Origin: Mycobacterium sp.
Lineage (GTDB): Bacteria; Actinomycetota; Actinomycetes; Mycobacteriales; Mycobacteriaceae
DNA length: 34,195 bases
Assembly (NCBI RefSeq): GCF_004298145.1
Contig: NZ_SCRH01000049.1
Coordinates: 1-34,195 of the forward strand
Direction of reading: 5' to 3'
The notes under the pieces are model-generated. The model did no database searches and was not told where the DNA came from. It worked only from the letters and a program-made list of their open reading frames with translations. Numbering within the stretch: position 1 is the stretch's first letter; each line of letters begins with the position of its first letter. Positions 16,149 to 24,434 of this stretch are shown here, one piece after another. The translations under genes were made by a program, and so were the position numbers.

Positions 16149-17117
16149 GTGCAGCGGTGGCGCGGCCAAGACGAGATTCCCACGGACTGGGGCAGGTGTG
16201 TGCTCACCATCGGTGTGTTCGATGGTGTGCATCGCGGCCACGCGGAGCTGATCGCGCATGCGGTGAAAGCGGGGCGTGCGCGCAGCGTGCCGACGGTGTT
16301 GATGACGTTCGACCCGCACCCGATGGAAGTGGTCTATCCCGGCAGCCATCCGGCGCAACTGACGACGCTGACGCGGCGCGCCGAGCTGATCGAGGAGCTG
16401 GGCATCGACGTCTTCCTGGTGATGCCGTTCACCACCGATTTCATGAAACTCACCCCCGACCGCTACGTGCACGAGCTGCTGGTGGAGAACCTGCACGTGG
16501 TCGAGGTCGTCGTGGGGGACAACTTCACCTTCGGTAAGAAGGCGACCGGCAACGTCGAGACCCTGCGGCGCGCGGGCGATCGATTCGGGTTCGCCGTGGA
16601 GTCGATGTCGCTGCTCTCCGAGCACCACAGCAACGAGACCGTGACGTTCTCGTCCACCTACATCCGGTCCTGTGTGGACGCCGGTGACGTGGTGGCGGCC
16701 ACGGAAGCCCTGGGCCGCCCGCACCGGGTCGAGGGTGTGGTGGTGCGGGGTCACGGGCGCGGCGTCGAACTGGGTTTCCCGACCGCGAACGTGGCACCGC
16801 CGATGTATTCGGCCATCCCGGCCGACGGCGTGTACGCGGCCTGGTTCACCGTGCTCGGCCACGGGCCGGTGACCGGCACCGTCGTCCCGGGCGAGCGCTA
16901 TCAGGCGGCGGTTTCCGTGGGCACCAACCCGACCTTCTCCGGGCGCACCCGCACGGTCGAGGCGTTCGTCCTGGACACCGACGCCGACCTGTACGGGCAG
17001 CACGTGGCGCTGGATTTCGTCGCCCGTATCCGCGGCCAGCACAAGTTCGACTCCGTCAAGGAACTCGTCGTCGCGATGGGCAACGACACCGATCGGGCGC
17101 GCCAACTGCTCACGTGA
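16149..17117 (+). CDS. ribF: Bifunctional riboflavin kinase/FAD synthetase
   Basis: RibF converts riboflavin to FMN and FAD. The 322-residue protein has the N-terminal nucleotidyl-transferase domain (TIGVFDGVHRGHAELI, MTFDPHPMEVV, TFSSTYIRSCVDAGDV) and the C-terminal kinase domain (ELGFPTANV, ADGVYAAWF, VSVGTNPTFSG). GTG 16149 gives the known mycobacterial start VQRWRGQDEIPTDWG. The protein ends RARQLLT: its TGA stop (17115-17117) is the second to fourth base of the first 55-bp repeat unit, so the repeat sets the C-terminus. M. tuberculosis RibF ends a few residues later by memory, so insertion of the repeat may have trimmed it. Confidence 0.95.
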   Translation: MQRWRGQDEIPTDWGRCVLTIGVFDGVHRGHAELIAHAVKAGRARSVPTVLMTFDPHPMEVVYPGSHPAQLTTLTRRAELIEELGIDVFLVMPFTTDFMKLTPDRYVHELLVENLHVVEVVVGDNFTFGKKATGNVETLRRAGDRFGFAVESMSLLSEHHSNETVTFSSTYIRSCVDAGDVVAATEALGRPHRVEGVVVRGHGRGVELGFPTANVAPPMYSAIPADGVYAAWFTVLGHGPVTGTVVPGERYQAAVSVGTNPTFSGRTRTVEAFVLDTDADLYGQHVALDFVARIRGQHKFDSVKELVVAMGNDTDRARQLLT

Positions 17118-17258
17118 CGATCGCGAGCGCGGCGGAGCCGGGCGCGGCGGGTCGTCACCGTCCGACCCGTGACGATCGCGAGCGCGGCGGAGCCGGGCGC
17201 GGCGGGTCGTCACCGTCCGACACGTGACGATCGCGAGCGCGGCGGAGCCGGGCGCGGC
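17114..17258 (+). repeat. 55-bp tandem repeat, two full units plus 35 bp of a third
   Basis: Units begin at 17114, 17169 and 17224, each with GTGACGATCGCG. Units 1 and 2 are the same over their full length apart from the last few bases; unit 3 is the same for 35 bp. Each full unit has GTGACGA at its start and TCGTCAC about 40 bp on, so a stem can form around a GC-rich loop. The first unit carries the ribF stop codon. The unit size and stop-codon overlap recall mycobacterial interspersed repetitive units (MIRU), but I cannot confirm membership. Copy number probably varies among strains. Confidence 0.9.
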
Positions 17259-17266
17259 CCGGCTGC

Positions 17267-17272
17267 TAAACT
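17267..17272 (+). promoter_or_regulatory. Putative -10 element for rpsO
   Basis: TAAACT lies 9 bp after the last repeat copy. The matching -35 place (about 17244-17249) is inside the third repeat copy, so the repeat may form part of this promoter. The leader to the GTG of rpsO would be about 80 nt and could bind S15, which controls its own mRNA in other bacteria. Confidence 0.35.
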
Positions 17273-17359
17273 GCCGGACGACATCGGCGCGTGCTGCGGT
17301 TCGCGGTGGCCGCGCTTTGAAACATTTACCTTTCGCGGACCGATTGATGGAGATAGTTC

Positions 17360-17629
17360 GTGGCGCTGACAGCCGAGCAGAAAAAAGAAATCCTGGGCAC
17401 CTACGGCCTGCATGACACCGACACCGGTTCCCCCGAGGCCCAGGTCGCGCTGCTGACCAAGCGGATCGCCGACCTGACCGAGCACCTGAAGGTGCACAAG
17501 CACGACCACCACTCGCGGCGCGGACTGCTGCTGCTGGTGGGGCGCCGGCGCCGGCTGCTCAAATACGTCGCCCAGATCGATGTGGCGCGCTACCGCTCGT
17601 TGGTCGAGCGCCTCGGCCTGCGTCGCTGA
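17360..17629 (+). CDS. rpsO: 30S ribosomal protein S15
   Basis: The 89-residue S15, a primary binder of the 16S rRNA central domain. Conserved segments: DTGSPEAQVALLTKRI, HLKVHKHDHHSRRGLL, LVGRRRRLLKYV. GTG 17360 is preceded by GGAGATA. In M. tuberculosis a lipoprotein gene (lppU, Rv2784c) separates rpsO and the PNPase gene; here there is only a 377-nt spacer. Confidence 0.97.
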   Translation: MALTAEQKKEILGTYGLHDTDTGSPEAQVALLTKRIADLTEHLKVHKHDHHSRRGLLLLVGRRRRLLKYVAQIDVARYRSLVERLGLRR

Positions 17630-18006
17630 CGCCGGGGCGTCAGCTCCCCGCAATCCCGCACGATGCTGGCGGGGCGGGGTCGCCCGTGTAGAGTGAGGAC
17701 GTTCTGGGCCGGTTCGGCCCGAGCAAACGGTGCGGTCACGCAGATCCGCGTGTGCCGTTCCAGCGTGTCACTACGCACCTTCGAGGGAGCAGCCCAGTCT
17801 GCATCGGGCGGTCTTCGGTAGTGGCTGCCGGGCTCTCCGGATCTGGGGCTTCTCGGCCGCTTCGATCGATGGCCGTAGCCGTATTCAGACTGGCTCTTCG
17901 GGAAGCTCCCAGGGTGACTCGCAGGCCCGACCGGGCCCTGCGGACCCTCTCCAGGTTGCGCGTGATGACGCGAAACAGCCGAATAAGAGAGGCCGTACGG
18001 ACGTCT
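17630..18006 (+). promoter_or_regulatory. 377-nt spacer: rpsO 3' region, promoter and structured pnp leader
   Basis: No convincing gene is seen. Just after rpsO there is CGGGG-N8-CCCCG (17633-17650), a weak terminator or processing hairpin. TAGAGT (17689-17694) is a plausible -10. Downstream are the hairpin GGGCCG-GTT-CGGCCC (17706-17720) and a stronger one with arms CGCAGGCCC (17920-17928) and GGG+CCTGCG (17933-17942) around GACC, with one bulged C. The pnp start is 64 nt after this stem. The PNPase frame stays open back to 17752, but residues upstream of 18007 have no family similarity. A long leader would allow autoregulation, as known for enterobacterial pnp. Confidence 0.5.
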
Positions 18007-20268
18007 ATGTCTGTCGCTGAAATTGAAGAGGGCGTGTTCGAGGCGACCGCCACCATCGACAACGGGAGCTTCGGCACCCGCACCATCCGGTTCGAGACCG
18101 GCCGGCTGGCCCAGCAGGCCGCCGGCGCCGTGGTCGCGTACCTGGATGACGAAAACATGCTGTTGTCGGCGACCACCGCCAGCAAGAGCCCCAAGGAACA
18201 CTTCGACTTCTTCCCGCTGACCGTCGATGTCGAGGAGCGGATGTACGCCGCCGGTCGCATCCCCGGCTCGTTCTTCCGTCGGGAGGGCCGTCCTTCCACC
18301 GACGCGGTCCTGACCTGCCGGCTCATCGACCGTCCGCTGCGCCCGTCGTTTATCAGCGGCCTGCGTAACGAAATCCAGGTCGTGGTGACGATCATGAGCC
18401 TGGACCCCAACGACCTGTACGACGTGGTGGCGATCAACGCCGCGTCGGCCTCCACCCAGATCAGCGGGCTGCCGTTCTCCGGCCCCATCGGCGGCGTGCG
18501 GGTCGCGCTGATCGACGGCACCTGGGTCGCGTTCCCGACCGTCGAGCAGCTTGAGCGCGCCGTGTTCGACATGGTGGTCGCGGGCCGCAAGGTTGATGAC
18601 GACGTGGCGATCATGATGGTCGAGGCCGAGGCCACCGACAAGGTCATCGAGCTCGTCGAGGGCGGTGCCCAGGCACCGACGGAAACCGTTGTGGCCGAAG
18701 GCCTAGAGGCCGCCAAGCCGTTCATCGCCGCGCTGTGTACGGCTCAGCAGGAGCTGGCCGACGCGGCCGCCAAGCCCGTCGGTGAGTACCCGACCTTCCC
18801 GGACTACCAGGAAGACGTCTACTACTCGGTGGCCTCGGTGGCCACCGACGAGCTGGCCAAGGCGCTGACGATCGGCGGCAAGGCCGAGCGCGACGCGCGC
18901 ACCGACGAGCTGAAAGCCGAGGTGCTGGCGCGCCTGGCTGGGGACTCTGCGACCTACGAGGGCCGCGAGAAGGAGGTCAGCGCCGCGTTCCGCTCGCTGA
19001 CCAAGAAGCTGGTGCGGCAGCGCATCCTCACCGATCACTTCCGCATCGACGGCCGCGGCATCACCGATATCCGCGCCTTGTCGGCCGAGGTCGCCGTGGT
19101 GCCGCGCGCGCACGGCAGCGCGCTGTTCCAGCGCGGTGAAACCCAGATCCTGGGTGTGACCACGCTCGACATGGTCAAGATGGCGCAGCAGATCGACTCG
19201 CTGGGACCGGAAACCTCGAAACGCTATATGCACCACTACAACTTCCCGCCGTTCTCCACCGGCGAGACCGGCCGGGTGGGCTCGCCCAAGCGGCGTGAGA
19301 TCGGGCACGGCGCGCTCGCCGAGCGGGCCCTGATCCCGGTGCTGCCCGGCGTCGAGGAGTTCCCGTACGCCATCCGTCAGGTGTCCGAGGCGCTGAGCTC
19401 CAACGGCTCGACGTCGATGGGTTCGGTCTGTGCGTCCACCCTTTCGCTGCTGAATGCCGGTGTGCCGCTGAAAGCGCCGGTGGCCGGCATCGCCATGGGC
19501 CTGGTCTCCGACGACGTCGAGATTGAAGGGGAGGGCCGGCTTGAGCGCCGGTTCGTCACGCTGACCGACATCCTGGGGGCCGAGGACGCGTTCGGCGACA
19601 TGGACTTCAAGTGCGCGGGCACCAAGGACTTCGTCACCGCGCTGCAGCTGGACACCAAGCTCGACGGCATCCCGTCGCAGGTGCTGGCGGGTGCGCTGGC
19701 CCAGGCCAAAGATGCGCGCCTGACCATTCTCGAGGTCATGGCCGAGGCCATCGACGCACCCGACGAGATGAGCCCCTACGCGCCGCGGGTGACCACCATC
19801 AAGGTTCCGGTGGACAAGATCGGTGAGGTCATCGGCCCCAAGGGCAAGGTCATCAACGGCATCACCGAGGAGACCGGCGCGCAGATCTCCATCGAGGACG
19901 ATGGCACCGTGTTCGTCGGCGCCACCGACGGGCCCTCGGCGCAGGCCGCGATCGACCGGATCAACGCCATCGCGAACCCGCAGCTGCCCACGGTCGGCGA
20001 ACGGTTCCTCGGAACCGTGGTCAAGACAACGGATTTCGGTGCGTTCGTGTCGCTGCTGCCTGGTCGCGACGGCCTGGTGCACATCTCCAAACTCGGTAGG
20101 GGCAAGCGCATCGCGAAGGTCGAGGACGTGGTGAACGTCGGCGACAAGCTGCGCGTCGAAATCGCCGACATCGACAAGCGCGGCAAGATCTCGCTGGTGC
20201 TGGTGGAGGAAGACAGCTCGGCCCCCGCCGACGCTCCGGCGGCCGCCCCTGCCGATGCCGCGAGCTGA
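18007..20268 (+). CDS. pnp: Polynucleotide phosphorylase / guanosine pentaphosphate synthetase
   Basis: PNPase degrades RNA 3' to 5' with phosphate; the actinobacterial enzyme is also called GpsI. From ATG 18007 the protein is 753 residues and matches M. tuberculosis Rv2783c. Two RNase PH-like domains flank an alpha-helical domain: FFRREGRPSTDAVL in the first, and RGETQILGVTTL and GSTSMGSVCAS in the second, active one. A KH domain (VDKIGEVIGPKGKVI) and an S1 domain (GERFLGTVVKTTDFGAFVSLLPGRDGLVHISKL) follow, with an Ala-rich tail. The start is the family one (MSVAEIEEGVFE). It overlaps the next gene, pepR, by 14 nt. Confidence 0.97.
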   Translation: MSVAEIEEGVFEATATIDNGSFGTRTIRFETGRLAQQAAGAVVAYLDDENMLLSATTASKSPKEHFDFFPLTVDVEERMYAAGRIPGSFFRREGRPSTDAVLTCRLIDRPLRPSFISGLRNEIQVVVTIMSLDPNDLYDVVAINAASASTQISGLPFSGPIGGVRVALIDGTWVAFPTVEQLERAVFDMVVAGRKVDDDVAIMMVEAEATDKVIELVEGGAQAPTETVVAEGLEAAKPFIAALCTAQQELADAAAKPVGEYPTFPDYQEDVYYSVASVATDELAKALTIGGKAERDARTDELKAEVLARLAGDSATYEGREKEVSAAFRSLTKKLVRQRILTDHFRIDGRGITDIRALSAEVAVVPRAHGSALFQRGETQILGVTTLDMVKMAQQIDSLGPETSKRYMHHYNFPPFSTGETGRVGSPKRREIGHGALAERALIPVLPGVEEFPYAIRQVSEALSSNGSTSMGSVCASTLSLLNAGVPLKAPVAGIAMGLVSDDVEIEGEGRLERRFVTLTDILGAEDAFGDMDFKCAGTKDFVTALQLDTKLDGIPSQVLAGALAQAKDARLTILEVMAEAIDAPDEMSPYAPRVTTIKVPVDKIGEVIGPKGKVINGITEETGAQISIEDDGTVFVGATDGPSAQAAIDRINAIANPQLPTVGERFLGTVVKTTDFGAFVSLLPGRDGLVHISKLGRGKRIAKVEDVVNVGDKLRVEIADIDKRGKISLVLVEEDSSAPADAPAAAPADAAS

Positions 20269-21622
20269 TTCGGAAAAGCGCGCAGCTGACCCCGCGCTGA
20301 GGCGGGGCAAACTCACCGCCGCGGCGGACCCCGAACCGCAAGCCGCACTGCGCCGCACCACGCTGCCGGGCGGCTTGCGGGTGGTCACCGAGTATCTACC
20401 CGCGGTGCGTTCCGCCTCGGTCGGGGTCTGGGTCGGCGTCGGTTCGCGCGACGAGGGTGCCACCGTCGCCGGTGCGGCGCACTTCCTCGAGCACCTGCTG
20501 TTCAAGTCGACCCCCAGCCGTACCGCGGTGGACATCGCCCAGGCGATGGACGCCGTCGGGGGAGAGCTGAACGCGTTCACCGCCAAGGAGCACACCTGCT
20601 ACTACGCGCATGTGCTCGACACCGACCTGGAGCTGGCCGTCGACCTGGTCGCCGACGTGGTGCTCAACGGCCGCTGCGCCGCCCAGGATGTCGAACTCGA
20701 ACGCGACGTGGTCCTCGAGGAGATCGCGATGCGCGACGACGACCCCGAGGACGCGCTCGGGGACATGTTCCTGGGCGCGCTGTTCGGTGACCATCCGGTG
20801 GGCCGGCCCGTCATCGGCACCGCGCGGTCGGTGACGTCGATGACGCGAAGCCAGCTGCACTCGTTTCACGTCCGCCGTTACACGCCCGAACGCATGGTGG
20901 TGGCGGTGGCCGGCAACGTCGACCACGACGACGTCCTCGCGTTGGTGCGCGAGCACTTCGGCCCGCGTCTGGTCCGCGGACGCGAGCCCATCGCGCCGCG
21001 CAAGGGTGCCGGGCGGGTCACCGGCCGCCCCGGACTGACGCTGGGCAACCGGGACGCCGAGCAGACGCACGTGTCGTTGGGTGTGCGCACCCCCGGGCGC
21101 GGCTGGCAGCACCGCTGGGCGCTGTCGGTGCTGAACACCGCGTTGGGCGGCGGCCTGAGCTCTCGGCTGTTCCAGGAGGTCCGAGAGCTGCGCGGGCTGG
21201 CCTATTCCGTCTATTCGACGGTGGACATCTTCGCCGACAGCGGCGCGCTGTCCGTGTACGCCGCCTGCCAGCCCGAACGCTTTTCCGAGGTCATGGCCGT
21301 GACCAGTAAGGTCCTCGACTCCGTGGCCCGCGACGGCATCACCGAGTCGGAGTGCCGCATCGCCAAGGGCTCGCTGCGTGGCGGTCTGGTGCTGGGCCTG
21401 GAAGATTCCGGCTCGCGGATGAGTCGCCTGGGCCGCAGCGAGCTCAACTACGGCAAACACCGCACCATCGAGCACACCCTGCGGCAAATCGACCAGGTGA
21501 CCGTCGATGAAGTCAACGCCGTCGCTCACCGGCTGCTCGACCAGCGCTTCGGCGCCGCGGTTCTTGGCCCCTATGCGGCCAAACGGTCACTGCCCCAACA
21601 ACTTCGGGCGATGGTAGGGTAG
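20255..21622 (+). CDS. pepR: M16-family zinc metalloprotease
   Basis: A pitrilysin-family (M16B) peptidase of 455 residues, like Rv2782c. It has the inverted zinc motif HFLEH (HxxEH) with the downstream Glu in the LNAFTAKEHTCYY and DVVLEEIAMRDD segments. The second half is the inactive domain with GGGLSSRLFQEVRELRGLAYSVYS. ATG 20255 is inside the end of pnp (14-nt overlap), indicating translational coupling; the first 30 residues are a non-conserved, charged extension. Family members remove leader or signal peptides; the substrates here are unknown. Confidence 0.94.
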   Translation: MPRADSEKRAADPALRRGKLTAAADPEPQAALRRTTLPGGLRVVTEYLPAVRSASVGVWVGVGSRDEGATVAGAAHFLEHLLFKSTPSRTAVDIAQAMDAVGGELNAFTAKEHTCYYAHVLDTDLELAVDLVADVVLNGRCAAQDVELERDVVLEEIAMRDDDPEDALGDMFLGALFGDHPVGRPVIGTARSVTSMTRSQLHSFHVRRYTPERMVVAVAGNVDHDDVLALVREHFGPRLVRGREPIAPRKGAGRVTGRPGLTLGNRDAEQTHVSLGVRTPGRGWQHRWALSVLNTALGGGLSSRLFQEVRELRGLAYSVYSTVDIFADSGALSVYAACQPERFSEVMAVTSKVLDSVARDGITESECRIAKGSLRGGLVLGLEDSGSRMSRLGRSELNYGKHRTIEHTLRQIDQVTVDEVNAVAHRLLDQRFGAAVLGPYAAKRSLPQQLRAMVG

Positions 21623-21627
21623 CTCAA

Positions 21628-21678
21628 ATGTCCGCCTCCGCACTCGCGCCGTACCGGCGCTCGCCGTCGACGTACTAG
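21628..21678 (+). other. Possible 16-codon leader ORF between pepR and the nitronate monooxygenase gene
   Basis: ATG 21628 to TAG 21676-21678 encodes MSASALAPYRRSPSTY. A GGTAGGGTAG stretch, formed by the end of pepR, lies a few bases upstream and could be its ribosome-binding site. The next gene starts 4 nt after the stop and has no good ribosome-binding site of its own, so the small ORF might couple its translation to pepR. This rests on position alone. Confidence 0.25.
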
Positions 21679-21682
21679 CCGA

Positions 21683-22708
21683 ATGGTACTGGGCTTTTGG
21701 GACATCGTGGTGCCCATCGTGGGGGCCCCCATGGCCGGCGGGCCCGGGACTCCCGCGTTGGCCGCGGCGGTGTCCAACGCCGGTGGGCTCGGTTTCGTCC
21801 CCGGCGGGTATCTCAGCGCCGAGCAGTTCGCCGACGACATCGCCGCGGCGCGCAAGGCCACCACCGGCCCGCTGGGGGTGAATTTATTTGTGCCCCAGCC
21901 CAGCGTCGCCGACTGGGTGGCGCTGGACTACTACGCGGCGGAACTCGAGGAAATCGCCGACCACTACCAAGTGGAGGTCGGTCATCCGCAGTACGGCGAC
22001 GACGATGGGTGGGAGCAGAAGCTCGAGGTGGTGGCCGACGTCCGCCCCGAGCTGGTGTCTTTCACGTTCGGCGTCCCGCCGCCCGATGTGATTCGGCGCC
22101 TGGGCGCGCTGGGCCTGCTGGTCATGGTCACGGTGACGTCGGCCTACGAGGCCGGAGTGGCCGTCGCAGCCGGCGCTGACAGCCTGGTGGCCCAGGGCCC
22201 CGCCGCCGGCGGGCACCGTGGCACGTTCGCGCCCGACATGGAACCCGCCAACGAGTCGCTGCATCAGCTCATCGATCGCATCCGCAACGCGCATGACGTC
22301 CCGATCATCGCCGCGGGCGGGCTGGGCACCGCCGACGAGGTCGCGGCCGCGCTGCGCAGGGGAGCGGTGGCCGCCCAGGTCGGCACCGCGCTACTGCTCG
22401 CCGACGAGGCCGGCACCAACCCCGCGCACCGCACCGCCCTGAAAAACCCGCTGTTCGCCACCACCGTTGTGACGCGGGCGTTCTCGGGCCGCTACGCGCG
22501 CGGTCTGGAAAACGACTTCACCCGCATGCTCGACCACGTGGCGCCGCTGGGCTACCCCGAGGTCAACCAGATGACATCGCCCATCCGGGAAGCGGCCGCC
22601 GCCATCGAGGATCCGAACGGAATACCGCTGTGGGCCGGGGCGGCATTCAAGCACGCCAGCGCCGGGCCCGCGGCCGACATCATCGCCGGCCTCGCGGCCG
22701 GCGGTTAG
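21683..22708 (+). CDS. Nitronate monooxygenase (2-nitropropane dioxygenase family)
   Basis: An FMN-dependent TIM-barrel enzyme of 341 residues like Rv2781c. FMN-binding parts are GAPMAGGPGTPALAAAVSNAGGLGF near the N-terminus, QGPAAGGHRG (with the His thought to act as base), and AAGGLGTADEVAAAL. It oxidises alkyl nitronates such as propionate-3-nitronate, probably as detoxification; members may also be enoyl-ACP-reductase-like, so the substrate is inferred. It is the last gene of the ribF-to-here + strand run and ends 14 nt from the convergent ald stop. Confidence 0.92.
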   Translation: MVLGFWDIVVPIVGAPMAGGPGTPALAAAVSNAGGLGFVPGGYLSAEQFADDIAAARKATTGPLGVNLFVPQPSVADWVALDYYAAELEEIADHYQVEVGHPQYGDDDGWEQKLEVVADVRPELVSFTFGVPPPDVIRRLGALGLLVMVTVTSAYEAGVAVAAGADSLVAQGPAAGGHRGTFAPDMEPANESLHQLIDRIRNAHDVPIIAAGGLGTADEVAAALRRGAVAAQVGTALLLADEAGTNPAHRTALKNPLFATTVVTRAFSGRYARGLENDFTRMLDHVAPLGYPEVNQMTSPIREAAAAIEDPNGIPLWAGAAFKHASAGPAADIIAGLAAGG

Positions 22709-22722
22709 GCCCGCGCCGGCGG

Positions 22723-23838
22723 TCAGCCCAGTAGGCCGACCGGGTCGGTGAACGGCAGGCCGAGGTCGGTGGCCACCTGCTCGGACAGCAGCGCGCCGTC
22801 ATGCGTCGAAAGACCTTTGGCCAGAGCATGATCCGAGCGGCACGCCGCCCGCCAGCCACGCTCGGCGAGCGCGAGCACATACGGCATCGTCGCGTTCGTC
22901 AGCGCCACCGTCGACGTCTTGGGCACCGCGCTGGGCATGTTCGCCACGCAGTAGAACACCGTGTCGTGCACGGCGAAGGTCGGGTGGTCGTGCGTGGTGG
23001 GCCGCGAGTCCTCGAAGCACCCACCTTGATCGATGGAGATGTCCACCAATACGGCGCCCGGCTTCATTTGTGCGACAAAAGAATTCGAGATCAGGTGGGG
23101 AGCCTTCGCGCCGGGGCGCAGCACGGCGCCGATGACCAGGTCGGCGCGCTTGACGGTGCCCTCCAGGTCATAGGCCGACGAGTAGCGGGTGCGGACCTGT
23201 CCGCCGAACTCCGCATCGAGCAACCGAAGCTTGTTGATGTTGACGTCGAGAACCGAGACCATTGCCCCCATGCCGCTGGCGACGCGGGCCGCGTTGTAGC
23301 CGGCCGTGCCCGCCCCGATCACCACGACATCGGCCGGTTTGACGCCCGGCACGCCGCCCATCAGCACGCCGCGCCCGCCGTGGGTGCGCATCAGGTGATA
23401 CGCCCCCACCTGAGCGGACATCCGCCCGGCCACCTCGCTCATCGGCGCCAGCAACGGCAGTGTGCCGTCAGCGGTTTGGACCGTCTCGTAGGCGATCGAC
23501 GTCGTTCCGGACGCCAACAGCGCGTCGGTGCAGGCACGCGACGCGGCCAGATGCAGATAGGTGAACAGAATCTGGTTGCGCCGCAGCAGGCCATACTCGG
23601 CCGAGACCGGTTCTTTGACCTTGAGCAGCAGGTCGGTGTCGGCCCAAACCTGTTCGGCCGTATCGGCGAGTTGGGCACCCGCCGCCTTGAACTCGGAGTC
23701 GGTGATGGAGGATCCCTCGCCGGCGCCGGACTGGACGAGCACGTCATGACCGCGGCGGATCAACTCGGCGACACCGGCGGGGGTGATGGCAACGCGAAAC
23801 TCGTTCGTCTTGGTCTCGGTCGGTACGCCGACTCGCAT
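22723..23838 (-). CDS. ald: L-alanine dehydrogenase
   Basis: Ald makes pyruvate, NH3 and NADH from L-alanine (or the reverse, and glyoxylate to glycine), used in alanine catabolism and in redox balance under low oxygen. The protein from ATG 23838 is 371 residues, exactly the length of M. tuberculosis Ald (Rv2780), beginning MRVGVPTETKTNEFRVA. It has LLKVKEP with the substrate Lys, FTYLHLAAS with the catalytic His, and the NAD fold VVVIGAGTAGYNAARVA. AAGGGGCG precedes the ATG; another ATG 21 nt upstream is possible. In M. tuberculosis the regulator gene aldR is divergent from ald; here a SRPBCC gene takes that place. Confidence 0.96.
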   Translation of the reverse strand: MRVGVPTETKTNEFRVAITPAGVAELIRRGHDVLVQSGAGEGSSITDSEFKAAGAQLADTAEQVWADTDLLLKVKEPVSAEYGLLRRNQILFTYLHLAASRACTDALLASGTTSIAYETVQTADGTLPLLAPMSEVAGRMSAQVGAYHLMRTHGGRGVLMGGVPGVKPADVVVIGAGTAGYNAARVASGMGAMVSVLDVNINKLRLLDAEFGGQVRTRYSSAYDLEGTVKRADLVIGAVLRPGAKAPHLISNSFVAQMKPGAVLVDISIDQGGCFEDSRPTTHDHPTFAVHDTVFYCVANMPSAVPKTSTVALTNATMPYVLALAERGWRAACRSDHALAKGLSTHDGALLSEQVATDLGLPFTDPVGLLG

Positions 23839-23950
23839 GATCGCCCCTTGTTCGCCCATTCATTCAATTGTGAAGCCCCTTCAAGTGTAGGAAAGCTCGG
23901 ATGGTCCGCAATCGATATGAATTACATCGCCTGCTGGCTATGATCGGCGG

Positions 23951-24412
23951 ATGACCGACCCCGGCGTTTCGGCCACCGTGCGGATCGATGCCCGCCCCGA
24001 CGTGGTGTACCGGCTCATCACCCACCTGCCCACCCTGGCGTCGCTGGCCGAGGAGGCGGTGGCGATGGAGTGGCGCAAAGGTGATGCGGTGAGCCCGGGC
24101 GCGGTGTTCACCGGCCACAACGAAAGCGGCGGCCGGCGCTGGAGCACCAAATGCACCGTCACCGACGCGGAACCGGGCCGACGGTTCGCTTTCGACGTGA
24201 CCCACACCATCCTTCCGATCGCCCGCTGGCAATACGACATCGTCGCGGCGGACGGCGGCTGTGAGGTCACCGAAAGCACCTGGGACCGCAGGCCCGGGTG
24301 GTTCCGCAAGGTCGCCGGCAAGGCCACCGGCGTCACCGATCGGGTGGCCGCCAACACCGAGCACATCCGGCTCACGCTGCAGCGCCTCAAACAGCGCGCC
24401 GAAATCGAGTAG
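23951..24412 (+). CDS. SRPBCC (START/polyketide cyclase-like) family protein
   Basis: A 153-residue single-domain protein with the helix-grip fold pattern: VSATVRIDARPDVVYRLITHLP at the start, FTGHNESGGRRWSTKCTVTDAEPGRRFAFDV in the middle, and a long C-terminal helix (VADRVAANTEHI-type region to LQRLKQRAEIE). Such proteins bind hydrophobic small molecules; a reaction cannot be stated. It lies 112 nt from the divergent ald start and 22 nt before the broken monooxygenase gene, with which it may be co-transcribed. Confidence 0.85.
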   Translation: MTDPGVSATVRIDARPDVVYRLITHLPTLASLAEEAVAMEWRKGDAVSPGAVFTGHNESGGRRWSTKCTVTDAEPGRRFAFDVTHTILPIARWQYDIVAADGGCEVTESTWDRRPGWFRKVAGKATGVTDRVAANTEHIRLTLQRLKQRAEIE

Positions 24413-24434
24413 CCGAAGGATCGCGGGAGTTCCG

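Noticed and set aside
17114..17258. CRISPR array
   Set aside because: The repeats are directly tandem with no unique spacers, fewer than three full copies, and no cas genes are near.
17169..17415. Short ORFs within the 55-bp repeats (MTIASAAEPGA type)
   Set aside because: They arise from the repeat itself, shift relative to each other and run into the rpsO leader; no sign of real coding.
17752..18006. N-terminal extension of PNPase by 85 residues
   Set aside because: The extension is Arg-rich and unlike the family; the normal start MSVAEIEEGVFE is at 18007.
18703..20595. 630-codon open frame on the minus strand opposite pnp
   Set aside because: The pnp frame on the other strand has clear domains; the antisense protein is rich in H, R, G and D without motifs, as usual for high-GC shadow frames.
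23839..23950. Divergent aldR-type regulator or a defined AldR site upstream of ald
   Set aside because: No regulator frame fits in this gap; CAATTG-containing sequence near 23869 is too short to call an operator.
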